The notes under the pieces are model-generated. The model ran no database searches. It saw nothing but the letters and a program-made list of their open reading frames with translations, and was not told where the DNA came from. Shown one piece after another: positions 19,258 to 28,118 of a DNA stretch of 64,000 bases (within the stretch, counting starts at the first letter, position 1; the number at the start of each line of letters is the position of its first letter). Both the position numbers and the translations under genes were made by a program. Source of the DNA: Neorhizobium sp. (GTDB lineage Bacteria; Pseudomonadota; Alphaproteobacteria; Rhizobiales; Rhizobiaceae); contig JAPWKC010000003.1 in NCBI GenBank assembly GCA_028283725.1, forward strand, positions 620,001-684,000. The letters are read 5' to 3'.

Positions 19258-19285
19258 CACAGCTTGCCTTGACGGGCAAGCTGTG
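19258..19285 (+). terminator. hairpin downstream of der
   Basis: Perfect 11-bp stem CACAGCTTGCC / GGCAAGCTGTG with a six-base loop, 37 bp after the der stop. No T run follows, so its role as terminator or RNA-stability element is uncertain. It lies 91 bp before the 25-codon reading frame at 19377. Confidence 0.5.
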
Positions 19286-19376
19286 ATGCACTGCGCGTCC
19301 TGCTTGCGGATCTGGAGGAGATCCGCCTGCCGGTTGTCGTCCAAGAACGGGTCATTCGTCTCGGGAGGAGATATCC

Positions 19377-19454
19377 ATGATCACATTCGGCTTCCTTGCT
19401 GCGCTTGCGCTCGGCATCGGCAGTGTCGCGTTCTTTCATTGGCGCGACGGCTGA
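19377..19454 (+). CDS. 25-residue single-span membrane microprotein
   Basis: Short reading frame of 25 codons plus TGA, encoding a peptide that begins MITFGFLAALALGIGSVAFF and ends HWRDG. Almost the whole peptide is one hydrophobic helix, followed by a short charged tail. The initiation region is very strong for this window: GGAGGAG six bases from the ATG. It lies between der and the DUF2325 gene, after a hairpin. No family is recognised; known microproteins of similar shape (CydX, KdpF, AcrZ and others) act as small subunits of membrane complexes, but there is no evidence here for a partner. Coding status rests on the ribosome site and the composition. Confidence 0.6.
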   Translation: MITFGFLAALALGIGSVAFFHWRDG

Positions 19455-19601
19455 GGCTTTTTCTTTCTCCAGTCTTTGCTGCACGGGTTCCAGTTTGTCG
19501 CTTCGGACGGCCGAAAGCACGCACGGGCATCGCGTGGCACCATTAACCCGGACGTTGCCCAAGGGCCGGATCGTTGCCCTTGCAAGGTCGGCTTTTCACG
19601 C

Positions 19602-19633
19602 TTATCGATGTATTCACCGAGATATATCGATAA
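19602..19633. promoter_or_regulatory. inverted repeat before the DUF2325 gene
   Basis: Perfect 8-bp arms TTATCGAT / ATCGATAA separated by 16 bp; the second arm ends nine bases before the start codon and overlaps the AAGG ribosome site. A regulator bound here, or an RNA hairpin, would block initiation. No known consensus was matched with confidence. Confidence 0.5.
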
Positions 19634-19642
19634 GGCGTTATC

Positions 19643-21061
19643 ATGTCGCTGTTGCCTTCACTGCCGGGACTTCATCAGGGCAAGGCCGTCGCGCAGGTGT
19701 CACTCGCCACCGGCCGGCCGCAGCCGGCGATCGGCAGCCCGAGGGCCAATGCCAATGGCAACCGTAAGAGTAAGGGCCGGCTTAAGACCTTCGAGATCAG
19801 CTCGCATTACCATTGCTCGATCGTCGGTACCTGCCTCACCGCCGGCGAGTTGCGGCAGGTTCTGGTCAAGGGCGGAGACGAGACGGCGCGTCATGCAAGC
19901 GATCATGCGCTGCATTCGCGCGGTGTCTGGCTGGCGGGGCAGCAGAGCGTACAAAGCAAGCTTCTGACCAAGGCGCTCGACCGCCGCCACGAAGGCTTCA
20001 TCCGCCAGGTGGCGCGATTGTCGAGGCCGGACGAGCTCAGGGCATTCTGGCGTGCCGCCTTCGATCGCGGCGATATCGGCGGCGCCTACTGGGCGGTGCT
20101 CAGCCATCCCGATACCGATGACCTGCTGATGCGCGACATATTCGGCGAAGTCCATATGCTGTCGCATCTCGTCGGCAGTGCCAGCCGACTGGACATTGCC
20201 CGACTGACCAGACTGGAGGCTGTGCTCGACGAGCAGAGCGCGCTGATCTCAAGGCAGGAGCGGCGACTTTCGGAGGCTGCCGAAGAGCGGGCGGCGCTTG
20301 CCCGCGACAACGACCGTCTGACGATCGCGCTGGCCAGGGCGCAGGCCGAGGCTACTGCCGTCAACACGTCGGGCGCTTCCGGCGCGCCCGGCGATGGCGG
20401 GCATGGCGCCGACAGGACGGCAGGGCAGGGCGTGACCGCCACCGCAGCTCCCGCCAGGTCTGGCGATGCCGGCCGTATCGAGATCGATCGCCTGACATCG
20501 AGGCTTGCTGGCGCGTGCGCCGATATCGAGACCTTGCAGCAGAGAGCGCATCGGGCCGAAATCCAGGTTGCCGAACTGCGGCGCGAGAACGATCTGGCGG
20601 AGCGCCTGCTTGCCGCAAGCGATCCTGCCGCAAGCGTTATTGCCGGGCGCGATCCGGCAACAGGCGGGGCGCCTGATCCGGGCCAGACTGCGTGCGGATG
20701 TGCGCAGGACGGGTGCTGCTCTGCGGTCGGCACCGGCGGCGCCGTGCTCTATGTCGGCGGAAGGCGCAATCTCTATGACAGGCTGCGGGCGATCGCTGCC
20801 GATCATGGCGTGAGGCTCATCCTGCATGACGGCGGTATGGAGGATAGCACGACGCTCCTGCCGGCCGTGTTGGCGCAGGCCGAGACGGTGATCTTTCCGG
20901 TCGATCACATCAGCCACACGGCGACCGGCATCATCAAGCGGATCTGCCGGGAAAGCGGCAAGCCCTACCATCCCCTGAGGTCGGCCGGGCTGACGAGTTT
21001 CGTCGCCGCTCTTCGCGCTGCCCGCGAGGCTGTTGATCCGCTGCGGCCGCAGATGGCGTGA
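19643..21061 (+). CDS. DUF2325 domain protein with central coiled coil
   Basis: Protein of 472 residues. The N-terminal part has the HYHCSIVGTCLTAGEL motif (about 56-71), typical of the rhizobial DUF2325 proteins and perhaps metal-binding. A long charged helical stretch at about 185-330 (coiled coil) contains an Ala/Gly-rich insertion. A Cys-rich segment (CGCAQDGCC) leads into the C-terminal DUF2325 domain (AVLYVGGRRNLYDRLRAIAADHG to the end), which resembles a small Rossmann-like sensor domain. The function is unknown. Transcription is probably controlled by the dyad at 19602-19633. Confidence 0.78.
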   Translation: MSLLPSLPGLHQGKAVAQVSLATGRPQPAIGSPRANANGNRKSKGRLKTFEISSHYHCSIVGTCLTAGELRQVLVKGGDETARHASDHALHSRGVWLAGQQSVQSKLLTKALDRRHEGFIRQVARLSRPDELRAFWRAAFDRGDIGGAYWAVLSHPDTDDLLMRDIFGEVHMLSHLVGSASRLDIARLTRLEAVLDEQSALISRQERRLSEAAEERAALARDNDRLTIALARAQAEATAVNTSGASGAPGDGGHGADRTAGQGVTATAAPARSGDAGRIEIDRLTSRLAGACADIETLQQRAHRAEIQVAELRRENDLAERLLAASDPAASVIAGRDPATGGAPDPGQTACGCAQDGCCSAVGTGGAVLYVGGRRNLYDRLRAIAADHGVRLILHDGGMEDSTTLLPAVLAQAETVIFPVDHISHTATGIIKRICRESGKPYHPLRSAGLTSFVAALRAAREAVDPLRPQMA

Positions 21062-21100
21062 GGCCCGCCTTTTCGCCGGACTGCGCTACCCGTTCGACCT

Positions 21101-22189
21101 TTATTCGGCCGGGGCGGGCAGCGTTGCCGGCATGCTCCCGATCTTGGTGCCGCAGGCCTGTGCGGTCATGACGTTCGACAGGAATTGGCTGGACGCGGCC
21201 GCCCATGTGTATTTGCGGGCAAGCCTGCTTGCATCTTCCCGGCGGCAGGACAGCGCGCTGAGGCAGGCGACCTTCAGGTCGTCATCCAGCGCACCGGCGC
21301 CAGACCCTTCCTCGATGATATCGATCGGCCCCATGACCGGGAAGGCGGCCACCGGCACACCGCTTGCGAGGGCCTCCAGAATCGTATTGCCGAACGTATC
21401 GGTCCTGGAAGGAAAGACGAAGACGTCTGCCTGCGCATAGGCGCGGGCAAGGTCGGCGCCGGTCTTCATGCCGGTGAAATGGACGTCGGGATAGCGGGCC
21501 TGAAGCTCGGCACGTGCCGGGCCATCGCCGACGACAACCTTGGAGCCCGGCAGGTCGAGGTCGAGGAAGGCCGGCAGGTTCTTTTCCACCGCGACGCGGC
21601 CGACGGTCATGAAGATCGGCCGCGGCAGGTCGAAGGGCCGCTCGGCCCGGTCCATCGGGTGAAACACCGTCTGGTCGATGCCGCGGCTCCAGCGCAAGAG
21701 GTTATGGACACCGAGCTTGGACAATTCCCGCTCCAGACTTGCGGTCGCCACCATGCAGCCATTGCCGGCATTGTGGAACCAGCGGACAAAGGAATGGAGC
21801 AGGCGCAGCGGCACCGGAAAGCGGGCCGCGACATATTCGGGAAACCGGGTGTGATAGCTCGTCGAGAAGGGCATGCCGTGCTTCAGGCACCAGCGGCGGG
21901 CCATGATGCCGAGCGGGCCTTCGGTGGCGATGTGGACGGCGGTCGGCATGGTCGTCTCGATCGCCTTCGCCACCGTGCCGAACCCGGCAACCGAAAGCCG
22001 GATTTCCGGATAGGTGGGGCAGGGAACGCTGGAAAACTGTTCCGGCGTGACCATGAAGACTTCGACACCCATATCTCTCAATTCGCGATTGGTGTTCTCG
22101 ATCGAGCGGACGACGCCGTTCACCTGAGGATACCAGGCATCGGTGACGATCGTAATCCTGGGGGTGATGCTGGAGGTCATTCTGGTCAT
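21101..22189 (-). CDS. glycosyltransferase family 1 (GT4-like), probable mannosyltransferase
   Basis: Protein of 362 residues of the GT-B fold. The N-terminal domain starts ITIVTDAWYPQVNGVVRSI, with the glycine-free loop and STSYHTRFPEY motif typical of GDP-mannose-dependent alpha-mannosyltransferases (MgtA/PimB-like) of Rhizobiales. The C-terminal domain has VGRVAVEKNL, the VVVGDGPARAEL strand and the donor-binding DTFGNTILEALASGVPV motif with conserved Glu. It probably decorates a glycolipid or other envelope glycan; the acceptor is unknown. Starts at 22189 or 22180 are possible, neither with a strong ribosome site. It converges with the DUF2325 gene. Confidence 0.85.
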   Translation of the reverse strand: MTRMTSSITPRITIVTDAWYPQVNGVVRSIENTNRELRDMGVEVFMVTPEQFSSVPCPTYPEIRLSVAGFGTVAKAIETTMPTAVHIATEGPLGIMARRWCLKHGMPFSTSYHTRFPEYVAARFPVPLRLLHSFVRWFHNAGNGCMVATASLERELSKLGVHNLLRWSRGIDQTVFHPMDRAERPFDLPRPIFMTVGRVAVEKNLPAFLDLDLPGSKVVVGDGPARAELQARYPDVHFTGMKTGADLARAYAQADVFVFPSRTDTFGNTILEALASGVPVAAFPVMGPIDIIEEGSGAGALDDDLKVACLSALSCRREDASRLARKYTWAAASSQFLSNVMTAQACGTKIGSMPATLPAPAE

Positions 22190-22490
22190 GGACTGCTGCC
22201 CGCCCGTTGCCGCCCTTTTGGCTGCGCCGTTCCGGTTTCGACCGGTCGGATGCAGCGCGCCGCCGCTTCGAGGTGCCGACGCCGCCCTGTTCGAACGACT
22301 CAGGCGCATCGGAGCGCTTTCGGCCCTTCATCGTCAAAGTTTGTTACAGGCGAATGAAGCGGCAGGTTGTGGGTGGCCGTTGCCGCCTACAATGAGCGAC
22401 GATCCGGCATCATGCCTGGCGGCGTGCCGATTTGCGTTTGGCGTGCGGATGCCCTATCCCGATTGTCCATCGTGATGTCGAGTGCCTGCC

Positions 22491-23045
22491 ATGCTGTTGC
22501 GTCTGATCAAGATCTCATCGCTCTCCATCCTCGGCGCGGTTGCCGCGATGGGCATCTATATGGGGATCAACCAGATCAGCGGGAATTTTCACGAGGTCAT
22601 TCCGGGCGAGCTCTATCGTTCGGCGCAGCCGGGGGCGGCGGTGATCGACGCGGCGGTGCAACGATACGGGATCAGGACGATCATCAACCTGCGCAACGAA
22701 AAGCGCGGCAGCTGGTATGCGGAGGAAGCTTCGGCGGCCGAGAAGAACGGCGTGACGCTGATCAATCATCCGCTGAGTTCGGCCGACATGGTGTCGGTCG
22801 GGGAAAGCGAGGATCTGGCCGAGGTGATGCGCAGGGCGCAAAAACCGATCCTCATCCATTGCGAACACGGCGCCAACCGCACGGGCCTCGCATCGGCCAT
22901 CTATGTCGGCGCCGTTGCCAGGGGCAGCGAGCTGCTTGCCGAATTGCAGCTGTCGCCCCTCTACGGCCATATCCCGATCCCCGGCATCGGCCGCTATGCG
23001 ATGACCCAGTCCTGGGACCGGTTCGAGGAAACAATCGGGTTTTAA
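22491..23045 (+). CDS. membrane-anchored dual-specificity / tyrosine phosphatase
   Basis: Protein of 184 residues with an N-terminal membrane helix (LLRLIKISSLSILGAVAAMGIYMGI) and a cysteine phosphatase domain. The P-loop is HCEHGANRTG, matching H-C-x5-R-T/S, with an upstream catalytic Asp candidate in the HPLSSADM loop. The GELYRSAQPG start of the domain is shared with DSP-type phosphatases linked to polysaccharide synthesis. A periplasmic or cytoplasmic position of the domain cannot be decided from sequence. A GTG at 22482 is in frame; ATG 22491 has GAG spaced seven bases upstream. It is divergent from the glycosyltransferase gene, so both may concern envelope glycans. Confidence 0.84.
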   Translation: MLLRLIKISSLSILGAVAAMGIYMGINQISGNFHEVIPGELYRSAQPGAAVIDAAVQRYGIRTIINLRNEKRGSWYAEEASAAEKNGVTLINHPLSSADMVSVGESEDLAEVMRRAQKPILIHCEHGANRTGLASAIYVGAVARGSELLAELQLSPLYGHIPIPGIGRYAMTQSWDRFEETIGF

Positions 23046-23072
23046 GGCAGGCGCGGCCGAGATCGTGCCGCA

Positions 23073-24008
23073 TCACCCTTTCGGCAGAAGCTGCGGGCTG
23101 ATCAGGGCGCCGTGGTGGCCGATCACCGTGGTTGCGACGGCGGCGCCGAAGGCTGCCGATTGTGCCGGTGTCGCGCCGTCAAGAAGGCGCGCGAGGAAGC
23201 CGCCGTTGAAACTGTCGCCGGCGCTTGTCGTATCCACCACGGTTTCGGCCTTCTTCGAGGCGACATGCGCCGATGGCGTATCGCCGAACGCCAGCGTCAC
23301 CCCATCGGCACCGTTCTTGACGACGATATCGACGACACCGAGCGATCGGTAACGCTCGATGGTAGCCTCGACGGAGGCATCGCCGAAATGGGTCTTCTCG
23401 TCATCGAAACTCGGCAGGACGAGGCTTGCGGCGCGGGCGCCGGCCTCGATGGTGGCCAGCATCCGATGACGGTCCTGCCAGAGGCGCGGGCGGATGTTCG
23501 GATCGAAGGCCACGGTCTTGCCGGCGGCCCTTGCGCGGCGCAGCTCAGAGAGAAGCGTTTCGACCGCCTCCGGCGACAGGATGCCGAGCGTGATGCCGGA
23601 AAAGTAGACGAGATCGGCGGCCTCGATGGCACGCCGCAGATGATCGGCATCGTCGGCAAGCTTTTTTGCCGCTGCCGTATCCCGCCAATAGCTGAAACTG
23701 CGCTCGCCATCCTTCAGCGTGATGAGGTAGAGGCCGGGCGTCTTGCCTTCGATGCGCCGGATGTTGTCCGTGCCGATGCCGGCCTTGCGCATCATCGAGA
23801 GCATGTCGGCAGACAGCGGATCGTCGCCAAGGGCCGTGAAATAGTCGACAGACCAGCGTTCATCGAGGCAGGCGCGCGCATACCAGGCGGTGTTGAACGT
23901 ATCGCCGGCATAGCCCTGTCGCAAAAGACCGTCACCGGCCTGCGCCAATTCCACCATGCATTCGCCGATCGCCAGAAATTTTCCGCCCAAAGCCGTTCTC
24001 CCAACCAT
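23073..24008 (-). CDS. kdgK: 2-keto-3-deoxygluconate kinase-like PfkB sugar kinase
   Basis: Carbohydrate kinase of the ribokinase/PfkB family, 311 residues. The N-terminus KFLAIGECMVEL and GYAGDTFNTAWYAR are characteristic of KDG kinases of proteobacteria, and the second PfkB signature DTTSAGDSFNGGF holds the catalytic Asp near residue 255. It would phosphorylate KDG in sugar-acid breakdown, feeding the Entner-Doudoroff pathway. ATG 24008 is the first good start; the open frame extends upstream only because the adjacent repeat array lacks stops. It converges with the phosphatase gene (28 bp apart) and is divergent from an alpha-glucosidase gene across a 541-bp repeat-rich gap. Confidence 0.85.
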   Translation of the reverse strand: MVGRTALGGKFLAIGECMVELAQAGDGLLRQGYAGDTFNTAWYARACLDERWSVDYFTALGDDPLSADMLSMMRKAGIGTDNIRRIEGKTPGLYLITLKDGERSFSYWRDTAAAKKLADDADHLRRAIEAADLVYFSGITLGILSPEAVETLLSELRRARAAGKTVAFDPNIRPRLWQDRHRMLATIEAGARAASLVLPSFDDEKTHFGDASVEATIERYRSLGVVDIVVKNGADGVTLAFGDTPSAHVASKKAETVVDTTSAGDSFNGGFLARLLDGATPAQSAAFGAAVATTVIGHHGALISPQLLPKG

Positions 24009-24106
24009 GCTCGTCGTCTGCGATACGGGATGGTTTCGGCCATGGCAAGGGCGGGATGAGGGAACCGTGTGGAAGGGTTTTTTGTGCCGCAATTCCAGGC
24101 ATCGGG

Positions 24107-24451
24107 CCAAGCGGGGGGGCAAGCAGGGGGGCAAGTGGGGAGCAAGCGGGGGCCAGGCGCAGGGCGAGGGTGGGCCAGACGAGAAGCACGCGTGGAGGCA
24201 AGGCTCAATACCCAGCCCTGGTGGCCAGCCTTGGGGGGCAAGCCTGGGGGGCAACCAGCCCTGGGGGACAGCCTTGGGGGCAAGCCCTGGGGGGGCAGCC
24301 TGGGGCCAACGTGGAGCCAAGGTGGAGCAAAGTTGGGTGACAGGCTTGCGGGCCGGGTTCGGGCAAAGCGCGGAGCCGGCCTCGTGTCGGGCTTGGGCGA
24401 GGTGGACTTGGGCGAGGTGGACTTTGGCGAGGTGGACTTGGGCGAGGCCTG
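24107..24451. repeat. repeat-rich intergenic region with several G-rich tandem arrays
   Basis: Three arrays fill the gap between kdgK and the alpha-glucosidase gene: CAAGCGGGGGGG-type units of 11-12 bp at 24107-24152; degenerate AGCCTGGGGGGCA units at about 24212-24308; and four 15-bp CTTGGGCGAGGTGGA units at 24392-24451. Long open frames cross on both strands only because the repeats contain no stop codons. The G-tracts (seven G in a row) could form G-quadruplexes. No promoter was recognised in the gap, although two divergent genes must start from it. Confidence 0.8.
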
Positions 24452-24549
24452 GAGCCAACAAGGGCGTGATGCCGTGCTGCGGGCAGTTGTCTTTTGCCGA
24501 TAGCGGCATAGGTTGTGAAAAAGGATCAAGATCGAGGAGACGGTGCTTC

Positions 24550-26193
24550 ATGACTTCGCAGGCAGCCAAGGCATCCGACTGGTGGCGCGGCGCGGTGATC
24601 TACCAGATCTACCCGCGCTCGTTTCAGGACACGACCGGCGACGGTCTCGGCGACATCAAGGGGATCACCCAGCGCCTGCCGCATGTCGCCTCGCTCGGGG
24701 TCGATGCCATCTGGCTTTCGCCCTTCTTCACCTCGCCCATGGCCGATATGGGCTATGATGTTTCCGATTACTGCAATGTCGATCCGATGTTCGGGACGCT
24801 TGCCGATTTCGACGAGATGATGGGCGAAGCGCATCGGCTGGGGCTGAAAGTCATCATCGATCAGGTGATCTCCCACACGTCCGACCGGCATCCGTGGTTC
24901 ATCGAAAGCCGCACGAGCCGTACCAATGCCAAGGCCGACTGGTATGTCTGGGCCGATCCGAAACCGGATGGCACGGCGCCGACCAACTGGCTCTCCATCT
25001 TCGGCGGGCCGGGATGGGAATGGGATGGCGTGCGCAAGCAATATTACATGCACAATTTCCTGATCTCGCAGCCGGATCTCAACTTCCACAATCCGGATGT
25101 GCAGGATGCGCTGCTCGATACCGTCCGCTTCTGGCTCGACCGCGGCGTCGACGGGTTCCGGCTCGATACCGTGAACTACTATTTCCACGACAAGCAGCTC
25201 AGGAACAATCCGCCGATGGTGTATGACACCGACGGCGCCGGGATGGAGACGGACACCAATCCCTATTCCATGCAGAACCATCTCTACGACAAGACACAGC
25301 CGGAAAATATCGACTTCCTGAAGCGTCTGCGCGCCCTGCTCGATACCTATGACGACCGGGCGACGGTGGGCGAGGTGGGCGACGGGCCGCGATCGCTCAA
25401 CACGCTGGCGCTCTATACGACCGGCAATGACAAATTGCATATGTGCTACACGTTCGACCTGCTCGGGCCGGCGTTTTCCGCCGCCTATATCCGCAATGTG
25501 ATGCAGACGGTGCTGGATACGGTCGTCAACGGCTGGGTCTGCTGGGCATTTTCCAACCATGACGTGATCCGCCATGTGACCCGCTTCATCGAAAACCCGC
25601 AAGAGCGGGATCAGGTGGCGAAACTGTCGATCACGCTGATCGCGTCGCTGCGCGGCTCGATCTGCCTTTATCAGGGCGAGGAAGTGGGGCTGACGGAGGC
25701 GGAGCTTTCCTTCGAGGATCTGCGCGACCCCTATGGTATCCGCTTCTGGCCTGCCTTCAAGGGCCGTGACGGATGCCGCACGCCGATGGTTTGGGAGAAG
25801 GACCGTGCGCATGCCGGCTTTACCGAGGGGGCGACGACATGGCTGCCGGTGCCGCCGGATCAGCAGGCGCGTTCCGTCGATGCGCAGGAGGCGCTCGAAA
25901 CCTCGGTTCTGCATCACTACCGTGCCGCACTCGCCTTCCGCAAAAGCCATCCGTCGCTGATCGACGGGGACATGACCTTCGTCGATACCAATCAGGATCT
26001 TCTCGCCTTCATGCGCGAAAAGGGCGGCGAGCGGCTGCTCTTCGTCTTCAACCTCACGCGCGAGCCGCAGGATTTCAAGGTGCCGGAACGGCTCTCCTCG
26101 CTGATGCCGATTGCGCTTCCCGGTTTCTCGCCCGCCTATGAGGCGGGCGTGGTGAAGCTTGCCGGCCTCGACGCGTTCTGCGCGCGCGTGTGA
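24550..26193 (+). CDS. GH13 alpha-glucosidase
   Basis: Hydrolyses alpha-1,4 or alpha-1,6 glucosidic bonds of small sugars in the cytoplasm; 547 residues, usual for the oligo-1,6-glucosidase/alpha-glucosidase subfamilies. The start of the barrel, WWRGAVIYQIYPRSFQD, is diagnostic. Catalytic residues: nucleophile D206 in GFRLDT, acid/base E275 in VGEVGD, and transition-state D338 in FSNHD. Relatives in Sinorhizobium (AglA) serve alpha-glucoside use next to an ABC transporter, but no transporter genes are here. ATG 24550 lies 11 bp from GAGGAG. A dispersed repeat follows at 26289-26394. Confidence 0.9.
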   Translation: MTSQAAKASDWWRGAVIYQIYPRSFQDTTGDGLGDIKGITQRLPHVASLGVDAIWLSPFFTSPMADMGYDVSDYCNVDPMFGTLADFDEMMGEAHRLGLKVIIDQVISHTSDRHPWFIESRTSRTNAKADWYVWADPKPDGTAPTNWLSIFGGPGWEWDGVRKQYYMHNFLISQPDLNFHNPDVQDALLDTVRFWLDRGVDGFRLDTVNYYFHDKQLRNNPPMVYDTDGAGMETDTNPYSMQNHLYDKTQPENIDFLKRLRALLDTYDDRATVGEVGDGPRSLNTLALYTTGNDKLHMCYTFDLLGPAFSAAYIRNVMQTVLDTVVNGWVCWAFSNHDVIRHVTRFIENPQERDQVAKLSITLIASLRGSICLYQGEEVGLTEAELSFEDLRDPYGIRFWPAFKGRDGCRTPMVWEKDRAHAGFTEGATTWLPVPPDQQARSVDAQEALETSVLHHYRAALAFRKSHPSLIDGDMTFVDTNQDLLAFMREKGGERLLFVFNLTREPQDFKVPERLSSLMPIALPGFSPAYEAGVVKLAGLDAFCARV

Positions 26194-26288
26194 GGGACGT
26201 GGATGGGTGTGAGCGGATACGCAGGGCGGACAGGTGCTGGGCGGTAGGGCGGTAGCGAGAGCCGGCAACAGCCGCCTGACGCATGGTG

Positions 26289-26394
26289 CTAGAGTAATTC
26301 CAGCAAAAGTGGGAACCGGTTTTGCGTCCGGAATTGTGTGGAAACAAAGAGATAGAGCAGTTTCGCGTTTCGAAGAAAGGCGAAAATGCTCTAG
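26289..26394 (+). repeat. dispersed rhizobial intergenic repeat, copy B
   Basis: Element of 106 bp bounded by CTAGAG and GCTCTAG, with internal blocks GTGGGAACCGGTTTTGCGTCC, AAACAAAGAGATAGAGC and the TTTCG-N-CGAAA palindromic end. A diverged copy lies inverted at 10567-10670. Similar units occur widely between genes in Rhizobiales and resemble mosaic intergenic elements. The remaining gap to 26576 has no recognised gene. Confidence 0.75.
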
Positions 26395-26576
26395 ACGCCT
26401 CACGCATGTCGCATGACGACAGGCGCTCTGCCATCCGCTCTCGTCATCCGCGCGCGCGTTTCGAGGATCCTATCCCGTGACCATATCAGCCGTGGTCAGA
26501 TGATCGGGTCAAGCCCGCGCATGACTGAGGAGGCGTTTTCGCGTTGGTGAGTGGTTCCGATGGGGCCACGGCCCCG

Positions 26577-28118
26577 TCAGATCTCCTCGATCCGCCGCTT
26601 GTCTTCGGGCAGGATCGAAAGCTCGCGCCAGTCGATCTCTTCCAGCAAGAGATTGTACTCGTCGACATTGAGCTCGTAGGAGGTGCGCATCTTTTCCAGA
26701 AGCTCGCGCTGGCCGGAAATCGCCTTCAGCGCCAGCTTTCGGTATTTGGCCAGCATATGGGCCCGCTCGGGATCGGTGATCGCCTGCTGTTCGAGAAGAA
26801 GCGTCTGGCGCAGGAGCTCCACCTGCGGATGCTCGATGCCGTCGAGCCGAGACAGGCCGGAGAGAAGAAGCTGGTTGCGGATGCCGGCAAGCTCGCTTTC
26901 GCCGGCCTTGCGCCGATCAAGCCCGAGACGGCGGATGAGCGGCGCGAGCGTCATGCCCTGAAGGACGAGCGTTGCCAGAACGACAGCGAAAGCGGTCAGC
27001 ACCACGACATCGCGCTGCGGGAAATCGGCCGGCAGCGCAAAGGCGGTCGCGAGCGTCAGCAGGCCGCGCATGCCGCACCACGAGGCAAGAACGCCCTGTT
27101 TGAAGCTTGCCGGTTCGGGCCTGCTCCTGCGGCGGGCACGCCAGCTTTCGAAGCGGTTGAAGCCGATGGTGAAGGCGAAACGGGTGGCGATGACGATGAC
27201 GACGGTGATGGCGGCAAAGGTGAAGGCTTCGGCCACATGATCCGCCGGCATGCTGGCGAGGATACCGCGCACCTGCATGCCCATCAGCAGGAAGGCGACG
27301 ACATTCAGGACGAAGACGACGGCAGTCCACACCGCGTAGGACTGGACCCGCATGCGCGCCGACGACAGGCCCTGGCCGGTGCTGGCAAGCGTCATGGCGA
27401 AGGCGACGATGGCAAGCACGGCCGAAAGATGCAGCCGCTCGGCGATGATCCAGAGCAGGAAGGTCTGGACGAATTGCAGAAGATTGCCGCCCAGCGTGCC
27501 GCTGACGAAGGTGGTGAGCCGGCGGATGACGAAGGCCGCGACGATGCCGAGCAGGATGCCGCCGGGTGCTGCAAGCGCGATATGGGTGGCGACCGTGGCA
27601 TCGACGCCGCCGGCCGACTGGATGGACAGGGCCGCGGCAAAGATGAGAAGAGCGGCGGCATCGTTGAACAGGCTTTCGCCGCGCAGAATGGCATCGGTGT
27701 TGCGCGGGATCGACATGCCGGAAAGGACGGCGGTCGCTGCTGCCGCATCCGGCGGAGCGACGATGGCGCCAAGCACGACGGCTGCCGCAATCGGCAGGCC
27801 GGCATAGAGGTGCCCGGCGAGCGCGACCGTGGCCGTCGTGACGAGTACGCCGCCCAGCGCAAAGACGATCAGCGGCAGCCAGAAACGCTTGGCCGTGCCG
27901 ATCGGAAAGTCGAAGGCGGCATCGAGCAGGGCAGGCGCAATGAACAGCGCCAGCGCCACTTCCGGATCAAGCGCCAGATAGGGCGCGCCGGGGATGAGCG
28001 CGGTTGCCACACCCGCCACGGCCAGCATCGACGGATAGGGCACGGAAAGCCGGCGCGAGACCTGCAATAGGACCACGGCGACGAGAAGAAGGACGATCAG
28101 ACTTTCGAAGAAACTCAT
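26577..28118 (-). CDS. CPA1-family Na+/H+ antiporter
   Basis: Integral membrane protein of 513 residues with about 12 helices followed by a cytoplasmic helical tail of about 110 residues (from residue 400). CPA1 landmarks are the IVAPPDAAAATAVL segment with the ion-binding Asp and the GESLFNDAAALLIF motif. The protein should exchange protons for sodium or potassium across the inner membrane for pH and ion balance. The tail, rich in Glu, Arg and Leu (LRQTLLLEQQAITD), may be regulatory. ATG 28118 is the natural start. The region 28119-28438 upstream holds no gene that I can support; its open frames lack family features and ribosome sites. Confidence 0.9.
   Translation of the reverse strand: MSFFESLIVLLLVAVVLLQVSRRLSVPYPSMLAVAGVATALIPGAPYLALDPEVALALFIAPALLDAAFDFPIGTAKRFWLPLIVFALGGVLVTTATVALAGHLYAGLPIAAAVVLGAIVAPPDAAAATAVLSGMSIPRNTDAILRGESLFNDAAALLIFAAALSIQSAGGVDATVATHIALAAPGGILLGIVAAFVIRRLTTFVSGTLGGNLLQFVQTFLLWIIAERLHLSAVLAIVAFAMTLASTGQGLSSARMRVQSYAVWTAVVFVLNVVAFLLMGMQVRGILASMPADHVAEAFTFAAITVVIVIATRFAFTIGFNRFESWRARRRSRPEPASFKQGVLASWCGMRGLLTLATAFALPADFPQRDVVVLTAFAVVLATLVLQGMTLAPLIRRLGLDRRKAGESELAGIRNQLLLSGLSRLDGIEHPQVELLRQTLLLEQQAITDPERAHMLAKYRKLALKAISGQRELLEKMRTSYELNVDEYNLLLEEIDWRELSILPEDKRRIEEI

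Noticed and set aside
24009..24569. Long N-terminal extensions of the KDG kinase (498 residues) and of the alpha-glucosidase (745 residues)
   Set aside because: Both frames cross the tandem-repeat field, which lacks stops on both strands; neither extension has domain content.
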